Positions 6,139 through 13,349 of a stretch of DNA of 14,373 bases are shown piece after piece. The position numbers and the translations under genes were made by a program. The notes beneath the pieces are model-generated. The model worked only from the letters and a program-made list of their open reading frames with translations, searched no databases and was not told where the DNA came from. Numbering within the stretch: the stretch's first letter is position 1; each line of letters starts with the position of its first letter. Source of the stretch: Kiloniellaceae bacterium (GTDB lineage Bacteria; Pseudomonadota; Alphaproteobacteria; Kiloniellales; Kiloniellaceae); NCBI GenBank assembly GCA_028280915.1, contig JANQKX010000123.1:1-14373 (forward strand), read 5' to 3'.

Positions 6139-7107
6139 ATGGCCGTTTACACCGAAGTCTCTGACGAGGATCTGAAGGCCTTCATGGCCCGTTATGACTT
6201 GGGCGAGGTGATCTCCTTCAAGGGCATCGCCGAAGGCGTGGAAAACTCCAACTTCTTGCTCCAAACTACGGACAACAACTTCATCCTGACACTCTATGAA
6301 AAGCGGGTGGACCCCAAGGACCTGCCCTATTTCCTCGGGCTCATGCAGCATCTGTCCAGCCATGGGATCTCCTGCCCCTTGCCCGTCGTCGCCCGGGACG
6401 GGAAAGCGCTGCACCAGCTGTGCGGCCGTCCGGCGGTGCTGATTTCCTTTTTGGAAGGCCTGTGGCCGCGGCGCATTCAACCGGTTCACTGCGCTGAGCT
6501 GGGCCGGGCCATGGCCGAAATGCACCTGGCCGGGCAATCCTTCGAAATGTCCCGGGAAAACAACCTGTCAAGATCCGGCTGGCGGCCCATCTTCGAGGCC
6601 TGCGCCGAACGGGCCGATGAGGTGCAAGAGGGCCTAGCTCAATCCTTGGCGGCCGAATTGGATTTCCTGGACCGGCATTGGCCCGCCGATTTGCCCACCG
6701 GGATCATTCATGCCGATCTCTTTCCCGACAACGTGTTTTTTCTCAAAGACACCCTCAGCGGCATCATTGACTTTTATTTCGCCTGTAACGACTCCCTCGC
6801 CTACGACATCGCGGTTTGTCTGAATGCCTGGTGTTTCGAAACGGACAATGCCTTCAACATCACCAAGGCGGGCCTCATGCTCCAGGCCTATAACAAGGTA
6901 CGGCCGGTAACCTCGGCTGAATTCGAAGTGTTGCACATCCTGGCCAGGGGCAGCGCCATCCGCTTTTTGCTCACCCGCCTTTATGACTGGATCTTCCATC
7001 CGCCCGGCGCCTTCGTGAAGCCCAAGGACCCTCTGGAGTATTGGAAAAAGCTGCGCTTCCACCAGGGCGTGACGGATTCCAGCGCTTATGGGATCACCCG
7101 GCCATGA
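6139..7107 (+). CDS. thrB: Homoserine kinase, APH-fold type
   Basis: This enzyme phosphorylates L-homoserine with ATP, giving the substrate of threonine synthase. It belongs to the aminoglycoside-phosphotransferase-like fold used by alphaproteobacteria and pseudomonads, not the GHMP kinase of E. coli. The 322-residue chain shows EGVENSNFLLQT (32-43) in the nucleotide-binding lobe, the catalytic loop GIIHADLFPDNVFF (188-201) with His191, Asp193 and Asn198, and the metal-binding Asp211 in GIIDFYFA. It begins 58 bp after ispH; the Shine-Dalgarno site is weak, but the N-terminus MAVYTEVSDEDL is typical. It overlaps rnhA by ATGA. The partner gene thrC lies about 6 kb away on the opposite strand. 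Confidence 0.95.
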   Translation: MAVYTEVSDEDLKAFMARYDLGEVISFKGIAEGVENSNFLLQTTDNNFILTLYEKRVDPKDLPYFLGLMQHLSSHGISCPLPVVARDGKALHQLCGRPAVLISFLEGLWPRRIQPVHCAELGRAMAEMHLAGQSFEMSRENNLSRSGWRPIFEACAERADEVQEGLAQSLAAELDFLDRHWPADLPTGIIHADLFPDNVFFLKDTLSGIIDFYFACNDSLAYDIAVCLNAWCFETDNAFNITKAGLMLQAYNKVRPVTSAEFEVLHILARGSAIRFLLTRLYDWIFHPPGAFVKPKDPLEYWKKLRFHQGVTDSSAYGITRP

Positions 7108-7556
7108 CGGGGGGGATGGAAGACACGGTGGAAATCTTTACCGACGGTGCCTGTTCGGGAAATCCCGGGCCCGGCGGTTGGGGCGCCCTGTTGCGCTATA
7201 AGGGCGTGGAAAAGGAACTCTATGGCGGTGAAGCCCAGACCACCAACAACCGCATGGAAATGTTGGCCGCCATCGCCGCCCTGGAAAGCCTCAAGCGCCC
7301 CATGGCCGTGCGCCTGACCACCGACAGCGTTTACCTAAAGGACGGCATCACCAAGTGGATCCATAACTGGAAACGCAACGGCTGGAAAACCGCAGCCAAA
7401 AAACCCGTCAAGAACGCCGATTTGTGGCAGCGACTGGAGACAGCCTTGGCGCCCCATGACATTGCATGGCACTGGGTCAAGGGCCACAGCGGCCATGCGG
7501 AAAACGAACGGGTCGATGCCCTGGCCCGCCGTGGCGTCACCGAGCAGGGCTCTTAA
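7104..7556 (+). CDS. rnhA: Ribonuclease HI
   Basis: Ribonuclease HI cleaves the RNA strand of RNA-DNA hybrids, removing R-loops and primers. The 150-residue product carries the full DEDD active site: Asp14 (FTDGACSGNPGPGG), Glu52 (NNRMEM), Asp74 (TTDSVY) and Asp138 (ERVDALAR), plus the flexible-loop His128 (KGHSGH). The spacing equals that of the E. coli enzyme shifted by four residues. The basic handle region (IHNWKRNGWKTAAKKPVKN) is present. The ATG at 7104 overlaps the thrB stop as ATGA, indicating translational coupling; the second ATG at 7116 directly follows a G-rich run and is a possible alternative start, losing four residues. It ends the plus-strand operon. Confidence 0.96.
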   Translation: MTGGMEDTVEIFTDGACSGNPGPGGWGALLRYKGVEKELYGGEAQTTNNRMEMLAAIAALESLKRPMAVRLTTDSVYLKDGITKWIHNWKRNGWKTAAKKPVKNADLWQRLETALAPHDIAWHWVKGHSGHAENERVDALARRGVTEQGS

Positions 7557-7561
7557 GTTAC

Positions 7562-7603
7562 GCAAAAAAAAGCAAAATGGCGGCCCCGATTGAGGCCGCC
7601 ATT
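7562..7603 (-). terminator. Rho-independent terminator of the peroxiredoxin gene
   Basis: Perfect 10-bp arms aatggcggcc (7576-7585) and ggccgccatt (7594-7603) enclose an eight-base loop. Read on the minus strand, the stem is followed by TTTTGCTTTTTTT, so it should terminate transcription coming from the peroxiredoxin gene. On the plus strand only an A tract precedes it and no T run follows, so it is at best a weak terminator for rnhA. Confidence 0.85.
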
Positions 7604-7627
7604 CCGTGTTGAAACTTTGGCTGAAGC

Positions 7628-8110
7628 TTAAAGGGCCTTCAGAACCGCTTCCGCACTGGAGACCTCAAAGGCGCCCGGCGCTTCCACGCTCAAGGTGGAG
7701 ATGACGCCATCGTCCACGATCATGGCGTAGCGTTGGGAGCGGGTCCCCATGCCAAAGCCGCTGGCATCCATTTCCAGGCCCAGGGCCTTGGTAAAGTCGC
7801 CGTTGCCGTCGGCCAACATCATGACGTTGCCGCCTACCTGCTGATCCCGGCCCCAAGCGTCCATGACAAAGGCGTCGTTCACCGACACACAGGCGATGGT
7901 ATCCACGCCCTTGGCTTTGAGGTCGCTCGCCTGCTGCACGAAACCGGGCAGATGACGCGCCGAACAGGTCGGCGTGAAGGCGCCCGGCAGGGCAAAAATC
8001 ACCACCTTCTTGCCGCCGAAAAGCGCGGCGGTGGAGACATCGTCGATGCCGTCCTTGGTCATGTGCTTAAAGGTCGCTTCGGGCACGCGATCGCCCACGG
8101 ATACAGTCAT
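7628..8110 (-). CDS. Peroxiredoxin, Prx5 / type II subfamily
   Basis: This is a thiol peroxidase that reduces hydrogen peroxide and organic hydroperoxides using thioredoxin or glutaredoxin. The 160-residue chain is typical of the Prx5 group. The active site FALPGAFTPTCSARHLPGF (39-57) contains the PxxxTxxC motif with peroxidatic Cys49; Cys74 (DTIACVSVND) sits where plant type II enzymes have their second cysteine. A later arginine in TRSQRYAMIVDDG completes the catalytic set. No signal peptide is visible, so it is cytoplasmic. The ATG at 8110 matches the family N-terminus MTVSVGDRVPEATF; the Shine-Dalgarno GGGGAGGAAG is rather far upstream, about 11 bases. It has its own candidate promoter and a strong terminator, so it is probably a single-gene transcript although ScsB lies upstream on the same strand. 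Confidence 0.95.
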   Translation of the reverse strand: MTVSVGDRVPEATFKHMTKDGIDDVSTAALFGGKKVVIFALPGAFTPTCSARHLPGFVQQASDLKAKGVDTIACVSVNDAFVMDAWGRDQQVGGNVMMLADGNGDFTKALGLEMDASGFGMGTRSQRYAMIVDDGVISTLSVEAPGAFEVSSAEAVLKAL

Positions 8111-8176
8111 CTCGCTCAACTTCCTCCCCAAATAGAGCCGTGGCGGGCGCCCCGGCGGATCTCTTAGATAGCCTTT

Positions 8177-8205
8177 AAGATAGGATCGCGGGAGGCCTTT
8201 GCCAA
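8177..8205 (-). promoter_or_regulatory. Predicted promoter of the peroxiredoxin gene
   Basis: On the minus strand TTGGCA (plus 8200-8205) and TATCTT (plus 8177-8182) are exactly 17 bases apart. It lies in the 149-bp gap after the scsB/dsbD stop and would give a leader of about 60 bases. Confidence 0.45.
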
Positions 8206-8259
8206 GAAGCGGGCAGAGGAAACCCGGGCGCGAACATCACGGGCGAAGGTGGCTTGGTC

Positions 8260-10461
8260 TCAACCGCCGCCGGCTTTTTCCAGGGCCTCCATGACCGCGC
8301 TGCGGGTCAGGATCTCGGGCAGAGCGATGCCCTCGGGCGCGCCGGGGCCATAGACCGCGTTGAACGGGATGCCGTAGCGCCCATGACCGTTCAGATAAGC
8401 GGTGATGGCATCGCTGGGCAGGGTCCAGTCACCCCGCTGCAGAACCACGTCCGGTTCCAGCAAGCGCGCCATGACCTCGTCTTGATCGAGCACCGCCCGC
8501 TTGTTGACCTGGCAGGTGATGCACCAATCCGCCGTCACGTCGACAAAGACCACCTTACCGTCGGCGACCGATTGCCGGATCGCGGCCTCGTCCAAGACGC
8601 CCCAATGCTCCAGGTCACGGGGGCCGCCCCGCTCATGATCGGCCAAGCCGATGGGTACGGCCAGAACCGCAAGGGACAGCACCCCGGCCAGGACCGGGGA
8701 TGCCAGCAGCGACGCGCGTTGACTCCCTGCTCGGGCCGCGTGGCCCCGCCACAGCACCACGGAGAGAGCCACCAGCAGGAGGCCGGCCACGACCGCCACC
8801 AGATCGCCGGCTTGCACCCAAAGCACCGAGAGCAGCCACAGCGCCGTGGCCAGCAGGGGCAAGGCCAAGACCTTGCGCACGGTCACCATCCAGGCACCCG
8901 GTTTGGGTAACTTGTTGGCCACGCCGGGAAAGGCCGCCACCAAAAGATAGGGCAGCGCCAGCCCCAAGCCGAGGAAGGCAAAAATCAGGAAGATTTCCAA
9001 AGCGCCCCGGGATAGGGCAAAGCCCACCGCGGTGCCCAAAAAGGGCGCCGAGCAGGGGGTGGCCAGCAAGGTGGCAAAGGCACCGGTGGCAAAGGCACCG
9101 GCATAGCCCTGCTGCGGCCCTTGGGTGCTCATATCACCCAGCCAGGCCGGCAGGGGAATCTCAAAAAAGCCGAAAAGGTTGCAAGCGAACAAGACCAAAA
9201 GCAGGGTCATGAAGATCAGGAACACCGGCTGTTGGAATTGAATGCCCCAACCCACCGCCAAACCGGCGTTTTTCAGCACCACGGCCAACAGGGCCAGGAG
9301 AAGGAAGGAAAAAATCACACCGGCGGCCGTCGCCATGAAGGTTCCGCGAACATGGCCGCGGGCGCGGCCACTCTGTTTGACCACGCTCAGGAGTTTAATG
9401 GAGAGCACAGGCAGCACACAGGGCATGAGATTGAGGATCAAGCCGCCCAATAATGCCGTGCCCAAGATGGCCGCGAGGGCGGCAAAGGTGACACTGCCCT
9501 GACCCGTGCTGCCCGACCCGGGCCCGACAGCGGCGCTGCCGTCGCCGAAGCGGCTGAGCACCACCTGCTCCATGCCCCGGTCTCCGTCTATCACGGTCAG
9601 GGTCAGCTGTTTGCCTTCCAAGACTCCGCCCAAGGGGCCCACTTCGCTGGCCACCTCGAAGGTGACGCTGTGGCCGTCATCGGCAAGCGCGACCGTGGGT
9701 TTGGCAAAAAATATGGAGGGCGGCCCCTCGACCAAAAGATCGGGCGCCGCGAAGGGCGCATCGGCCTCGGCGCGCACCCGCAGGATCGGCGCGTCCATAT
9801 CGCCGGTCAGCACCGCCTCGGCCAGGCGCAGCCCCGCGTCGCCGCCGTCACGGGGCACCAGGCCACGGAATTGGTCCACCAAAGAGGCTTCCGGGGAAGA
9901 AGCCGCCGGCCCGGCCGGCAAATCCAGCGACACCCTTTCCGTATAGGGGATGCAGATCTCCTCGCAGATCAGGTAGTTCACTTCTGCCGTGAGCGCCATG
10001 TCGGAACCGGCCACCTGGGGCTGAATCAGCAGGGGCAGGACGATTTCATCCCCGTAGCCGAAGGTTTCCAGGCCGAAGAGGGAAAAGCGTTTGGGGATGG
10101 GCCATTCCATCTCCGCGCCGGCGAAATTCTCCGACCCGGCCCAGTCCAAGGACGGCGGAAAGCCCGCATCCCCCGGTGAGCGCCAGTAAATCTTCCAGTT
10201 CGGCGCCAACTGGAACTGAAGCCCGGCCACCACCGGCTGATCGGAGCCGACTTCCGGGCCGAGCGCATCTGTGGTTGCCACCAGCCGCAGGCGGCTGTGG
10301 TCATTTTCAGCCCAGGGCCCTGCCGCGCCATGGGCAACGGGAACGGCCAGGGTCAAACTGGCCAAAACGGCCAAAAAGAGCCCCAAAGCCATCACCGGAC
10401 AGGTCGATTCACCCGACTTGATTTTGTATAACTTGGCCCAAAATCTAGAAATGGCTACCAT
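8260..10461 (-). CDS. ScsB/DsbD-type membrane thiol:disulfide reductase
   Basis: This protein passes electrons from cytoplasmic thioredoxin across the inner membrane to periplasmic thiol proteins. The 733-residue chain has a signal peptide (about 1-45; basic n-region RFWAKLYKIK, core LGLFLAVLASLTLA), a periplasmic N-terminal domain with CEEIC (Cys166, Cys170), a multi-span membrane domain (about 325-605) with the paired cysteines Cys348 (LNLMPCVLPV) and Cys470 (LATPCSAPFLG), and a C-terminal thioredoxin-like domain with WCITC (Cys647, Cys650). The N-terminal segment WKIYWRSPGDAGFPPS points to the ScsB branch rather than classical DsbD. The start at 10461 is preferred because the next in-frame ATG (10392) would remove the positive n-region, but no strong Shine-Dalgarno site is seen. 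A 15-bp tandem duplication encodes GAFATGAFAT (455-464). It is divergent from yqgE. Confidence 0.93.
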   Translation of the reverse strand: MVAISRFWAKLYKIKSGESTCPVMALGLFLAVLASLTLAVPVAHGAAGPWAENDHSRLRLVATTDALGPEVGSDQPVVAGLQFQLAPNWKIYWRSPGDAGFPPSLDWAGSENFAGAEMEWPIPKRFSLFGLETFGYGDEIVLPLLIQPQVAGSDMALTAEVNYLICEEICIPYTERVSLDLPAGPAASSPEASLVDQFRGLVPRDGGDAGLRLAEAVLTGDMDAPILRVRAEADAPFAAPDLLVEGPPSIFFAKPTVALADDGHSVTFEVASEVGPLGGVLEGKQLTLTVIDGDRGMEQVVLSRFGDGSAAVGPGSGSTGQGSVTFAALAAILGTALLGGLILNLMPCVLPVLSIKLLSVVKQSGRARGHVRGTFMATAAGVIFSFLLLALLAVVLKNAGLAVGWGIQFQQPVFLIFMTLLLVLFACNLFGFFEIPLPAWLGDMSTQGPQQGYAGAFATGAFATLLATPCSAPFLGTAVGFALSRGALEIFLIFAFLGLGLALPYLLVAAFPGVANKLPKPGAWMVTVRKVLALPLLATALWLLSVLWVQAGDLVAVVAGLLLVALSVVLWRGHAARAGSQRASLLASPVLAGVLSLAVLAVPIGLADHERGGPRDLEHWGVLDEAAIRQSVADGKVVFVDVTADWCITCQVNKRAVLDQDEVMARLLEPDVVLQRGDWTLPSDAITAYLNGHGRYGIPFNAVYGPGAPEGIALPEILTRSAVMEALEKAGGG
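9070..9099 (-). repeat. Perfect 15-bp tandem duplication inside the scsB/dsbD gene
   Basis: The unit ggtggcaaaggcacc occurs twice back to back (9070-9084 and 9085-9099). It is in frame and encodes GAFAT twice, six residues before the membrane-domain cysteine in ATPCSAP. Five-residue duplication keeps the frame; whether it lengthens the protein relative to homologues cannot be decided here. Confidence 0.85.
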
Positions 10462-10619
10462 AGGACAAAGATAACTCTCGGCGCGGTTAATCGGCAGTGA
10501 ATATTTGGTAATTATGTTATCCTGCACAGGACAAATAGCGTCACAATATCGTGTTGCCAAAGATTTTTGCGCCGAGCTTCTTCTCGCACCGCCGCAAAAA
10601 CCAAAAAAGCACAAGGTGA
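10462..10619. promoter_or_regulatory. Divergent promoter region between the scsB/dsbD gene and yqgE
   Basis: These 158 AT-richer bases must hold both promoters. A small palindrome tcctgcacagga (10520-10531) and two copies of aggacaaa (10462-10469, 10528-10535) stand out. For the minus strand TTGGCA (plus 10555-10560) with TATTTG (plus 10532-10537) at 17-base spacing is a weak candidate promoter. I see no clear plus-strand pair. Confidence 0.35.
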
Positions 10620-11198
10620 ATGACTGAATTTTATCAAGAATCGGACGGTTATTTGACGGGGCAGCTTCTCATTGCCATGCCGGGGATGCGTGATTCCCGC
10701 TTTGCCCGCACGGTCATTTATATTTGCGCCCACAATCAAGACGGCGCCATGGGCCTGGTGATCAATCGTTTGGTGGGCGCCATCACCTTCCCGGACCTCT
10801 TATCTCAGCTGGACATCGAGCAGACCGGCCTGAAGGACGACATCCCCGTTCACTTCGGCGGTCCAGTGGAATCAGGGCGGGGATTTGTGCTCCATTCGGC
10901 GGAGTATGCCCAAGAAAGCACCCTGCAGGTCAATGGCGAGATCTCCCTGACCGCCAGCATCGATATCCTACGTGACATCGCCCAAGGCCAGGGGCCCCTG
11001 CGTCAAATCATGGCCCTGGGCTACGCCGGCTGGGGGCCGGGCCAGCTGGACAACGAGATCCAGGCCAACGGCTGGCTGAATGCGGTCGCCGATCAGGAAC
11101 TGGTGTTTGACGGCGGCCTGGACGACAAATGGGAACGGGCGATCGCCACCCTGGGCGTGGACATTACCAATCTATCCGACGCCGCCGGACATGCCTGA
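10620..11198 (+). CDS. yqgE: YqgE/AlgH family protein (UPF0301)
   Basis: This 192-residue cytoplasmic protein belongs to the widespread YqgE/AlgH family, whose biochemical role is not established; the AlgH name comes from an alginate-regulation locus in Pseudomonas. Family hallmarks are YLTGQLLIAMPGMRDSRFARTVIYIC (11-36), the GAMGLVINR segment (42-50), FGGPVESGRGFVLHS (79-93) and LGYAGWGPGQLDNEI (132-146). The ATG at 10620 is preceded by AAGGTG at short spacing, and homologues start at a comparable point. No signal peptide or membrane segment is seen. It is divergent from the ScsB-type reductase, a neighbourhood I recall from other alphaproteobacteria, and convergent with the GNAT gene. No catalytic residues can be named. 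Confidence 0.95.
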   Translation: MTEFYQESDGYLTGQLLIAMPGMRDSRFARTVIYICAHNQDGAMGLVINRLVGAITFPDLLSQLDIEQTGLKDDIPVHFGGPVESGRGFVLHSAEYAQESTLQVNGEISLTASIDILRDIAQGQGPLRQIMALGYAGWGPGQLDNEIQANGWLNAVADQELVFDGGLDDKWERAIATLGVDITNLSDAAGHA

Positions 11199-11216
11199 GC
11201 GGCATTGCGCGTCGGC

Positions 11217-11235
11217 ATCCGATCCGGATTTTCTC
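11217..11235 (+). terminator. Weak terminator-like hairpin after yqgE
   Basis: atccg (11217-11221) pairs with cggat (11225-11229) around a three-base loop and is followed by tttctc. The stem is only five pairs, so termination would be inefficient. It lies in the 48-bp gap between the convergent yqgE and GNAT genes. Confidence 0.25.
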
Positions 11236-11246
11236 GAAGATATATC

Positions 11247-11870
11247 CTAAGCCGAGGTTTTTAACGTGCTTTTGGCCACAGCGGCGCCGCGCGGGTCATT
11301 GCGCAGGATCTCGAACAGCAAGTGGTCCTGCCAGCGGCCGTCGATGCGCAGGTATTGCCGGGCATAACCCTGTTTGGAAAAGCCGCTCTTGCGCAGCAAG
11401 CCCTGGCTGGCTTCGTTGTTCACCAAGCAAGCCGCTTCCAGCCGGTGCAGCCCCAAACGGTCAAAACCGAATTCCAAGGCCGCCAGCAGCGCCTCGCTCA
11501 TGTAGCCTTGCCGGGCATAGGGCTTGCCGACCCAGTATCCCAGGCTGGCCGTCTGCGCCACGCCGCGCCGCACGTTGGAAAAGGAGATGCCCCCCAAGAG
11601 CTGGTCATCTTCCCGGGCAAACACAAAAAAGCTGAAACCGGTGCCTTGCTCCCACTCGTAGTCGTATTGCCGCAGCCGGCGCCGATAGGCCTGGCGGCTG
11701 AGGGCATCATTGGGCCAGGTGGGCTCCCAAGGCGACAAAAAATCCCGGCTCCGGTCCCTCAGCTCGGCCCAGTCCCTCCAATCGGACACTCGGGCCGGGC
11801 GCAAGAAGACCCGCCCGCGCTCAAGCTTGATGGTGCGCTTTTTTTCACCGCCAAAGAACGAAAGAATCAT
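11247..11870 (-). CDS. GNAT acetyltransferase, RimJ/RimL type
   Basis: This is a GCN5-related N-acetyltransferase of 207 residues. It resembles the RimJ/RimL branch that acetylates protein N-termini, but the actual substrate is unknown. The N-terminal half begins with RVFLRPARVSDW (20-31), a typical first strand and helix. The acetyl-CoA site is YWVGKPYARQGYMSEALLAALEFGFDRLGLHRLEA (112-146), with the pyrophosphate loop ARQGYM, followed by NNEASQGLLRKSGF (151-164) of motif B. The start at 11870 has a modest AAGAG upstream. It is the last gene of the minus-strand run thrC, M16 peptidase, GNAT, 67 bp behind the peptidase; this order is familiar from Rhodospirillales and Rhizobiales. Annotating it as ribosomal-protein specific would be over-reading. 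Confidence 0.93.
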   Translation of the reverse strand: MILSFFGGEKKRTIKLERGRVFLRPARVSDWRDWAELRDRSRDFLSPWEPTWPNDALSRQAYRRRLRQYDYEWEQGTGFSFFVFAREDDQLLGGISFSNVRRGVAQTASLGYWVGKPYARQGYMSEALLAALEFGFDRLGLHRLEAACLVNNEASQGLLRKSGFSKQGYARQYLRIDGRWQDHLLFEILRNDPRGAAVAKSTLKTSA

Positions 11871-11893
11871 AAGATCTCTTATCCACTCTCCCC

Positions 11894-11922
11894 AAAAACG
11901 GCAATAGCTAATGCCCGTGCCG
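11894..11922 (-). terminator. Possible attenuator between M16 peptidase and GNAT genes
   Basis: On the minus strand CGGCA and TGCCG (plus 11918-11922 and 11899-11903) can form a five-pair stem with a 14-base loop followed by TTTTT. The stem is short, so at most partial termination is expected before the GNAT gene. Confidence 0.3.
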
Positions 11923-11937
11923 CCAGCAGACGCCGCC

Positions 11938-13194
11938 CTAGCCTAGTCTTGCTTGCACCTCCTCGATAGGCTCCACGAATTCGAGGGGCCCAACGGCGGC
12001 CATGGCCGGCCGGGACTCGAGCAAACGGCTGACGACCCGTTGCAAATCGCCCAGTTCAACGGCCGCCACCTTGCTCAACATCTCCTCGGTCGACACCGGC
12101 CGGCCAAAGGTCAGAATTTGCTGTGCCAGCGTCTCGCAGCGGGCCGACGAACTCTCCCGCCCCATCAGGATCGCGGCTCTCAGCTGGCTTTTGGCCCGCG
12201 CCAACTCATCCGCGCCAATGCCCTTGGACAAGGCGTTGATCTCATCACAAATGACCGGAATCACCTCGGCCGCCTCCCGCTTGCCCGTACCGGCATAGAC
12301 GGCGAAGGTCCCGCCGTCCAGGTAGGACGATAAAAACGAGTAGACCGAATAAACCAGGCCGCGTTTTTCCCGCACCTCCTGAAACAGGCGGGACGACATG
12401 CCGCCGCCAAAGAGGGTGGAGAGCAGGTAAAAGGGATAATAATCCGGGTCCAGATAACCGGCGCCGTCAAAGCCCATGACCAGATGCACCTGCTCCAGAT
12501 CCCGCTCTTCCCGCAACTCGCCGCCACGGTAGTCGGCCGGATCGGAAGACACCTCGTCACCGCTACGGGCATCCGCGAAGGCCGCGCCCACCATGTCCAC
12601 CAGCCTTTGGTGTTCCAAGTTGCCCGCGGCGGTGAATACCATGCGGTCAAAGCCATAGGAGCGGCGCATGAAGCCACGCAGGGCATCGGAGCCCAGATCG
12701 TCGATGATCGCCGCTTCGCCCAGCACCGGCCGGCCCAGTCCCTGGTCCGGATAGGCCACCTTTTGGAAGTGATCAAAGACAACGTCGTCGGGCGTATCCC
12801 AGGCCTGGCCAATTTCCTGCAAGACCACCGAGCGCTCCCGCTGCAGCTCGATTTCCTCAAAAGTCGGGTTCTGCAGAATGTCGCCCACCAGATCCACCGC
12901 CAAAGGCGCGTCCTCGGCCAGCACCCGGGCATAATAGGCGGTGCATTCCCGGCTGGTGTAAGCGTTGAGATGACCGCCGACGGCCTCGATTTCCTCGGCA
13001 ATGTCGAAAGCCGACCGCCGGGCCGTCCCCTTAAAGGCCATGTGCTCCAGAAGATGGGCAATGCCGTTCACCTCGGCGGTTTCATGGCGCGTGCCGCTGC
13101 CCACCCAGGCGCCCACCGAAACCGTCTCGATGGACGCCATGTGGTCGCTGGCCACGGTCAGGCCATTGGCCAGCCGGGTCACCTGGACGGACAC
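11938..13194 (-). CDS. M16 zinc metallopeptidase (processing-peptidase-like)
   Basis: This is a single-domain-pair M16B peptidase of 418 residues, related to the beta subunit of mitochondrial processing peptidase and to bacterial PqqF/YmxG-like enzymes. The inverted zinc motif is HLLEH (His47, Glu50, His51) in NGIAHLLEHMAFKGT, with the distal ligand Glu127 at the expected 76-residue spacing (VVLQEI). The second half has the FGGGMSSRLFQEVREKRGLVYSV segment near residue 285, which packs against the active site. No signal peptide is seen, so it is probably cytoplasmic; the substrate is unknown. The start is a GTG at 13194, chosen for the AAGGCGG upstream and because homologues begin with an SVQVTRLANGLTVA-like N-terminus; a GTG at 13278 would add 28 atypical residues. 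It follows thrC by 155 bp. Confidence 0.95.
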   Translation of the reverse strand: MSVQVTRLANGLTVASDHMASIETVSVGAWVGSGTRHETAEVNGIAHLLEHMAFKGTARRSAFDIAEEIEAVGGHLNAYTSRECTAYYARVLAEDAPLAVDLVGDILQNPTFEEIELQRERSVVLQEIGQAWDTPDDVVFDHFQKVAYPDQGLGRPVLGEAAIIDDLGSDALRGFMRRSYGFDRMVFTAAGNLEHQRLVDMVGAAFADARSGDEVSSDPADYRGGELREERDLEQVHLVMGFDGAGYLDPDYYPFYLLSTLFGGGMSSRLFQEVREKRGLVYSVYSFLSSYLDGGTFAVYAGTGKREAAEVIPVICDEINALSKGIGADELARAKSQLRAAILMGRESSSARCETLAQQILTFGRPVSTEEMLSKVAAVELGDLQRVVSRLLESRPAMAAVGPLEFVEPIEEVQARLG

Positions 13195-13349
13195 GGGTCC
13201 GCCTTGGTTGATACCGTTACTCGTGAACGCATTTGCCCGATGACCTGCAGATCCCCTAGAGAAACAAGACCGATTCACCTAGCGGTAAAAATCATCCACG
13301 GCAAGGGCGAATTCCCGCCATTCATCCACAAGGGGGCCTGGGAGCCCTC
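13195..13349. other. Gap between thrC and the M16 peptidase gene
   Basis: Read on the minus strand, this is the 3' flank of thrC. No strong terminator is visible; a short imperfect GC hairpin lies at 13331-13348 without a T tract. A TTGCCG box is present but its downstream -10 partner is poor. Read-through from thrC into the peptidase gene is the simplest assumption. Confidence 0.4.
13199..13205 (-). promoter_or_regulatory. Shine-Dalgarno site supporting the GTG start of the M16 peptidase
   Basis: The minus strand reads AAGGCGG just upstream of the GTG at 13192-13194. No comparable site precedes the earlier in-frame GTG at 13278, which decides the start. Confidence 0.55.

Noticed and set aside
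5007..6140. A 377-codon open frame on the minus strand covering ispH
   Set aside because: It is antisense to a certain ispH gene, its composition (many His, Gly, Gln, Asp) is what GC-rich coding DNA gives on the opposite strand, and it matches no family I know.
7562..7603. The hairpin as terminator of rnhA on the plus strand
   Set aside because: The T tract is only on the minus-strand side of the stem; on the plus strand the stem is followed by ccgtgttg, so it fits the peroxiredoxin transcript instead.
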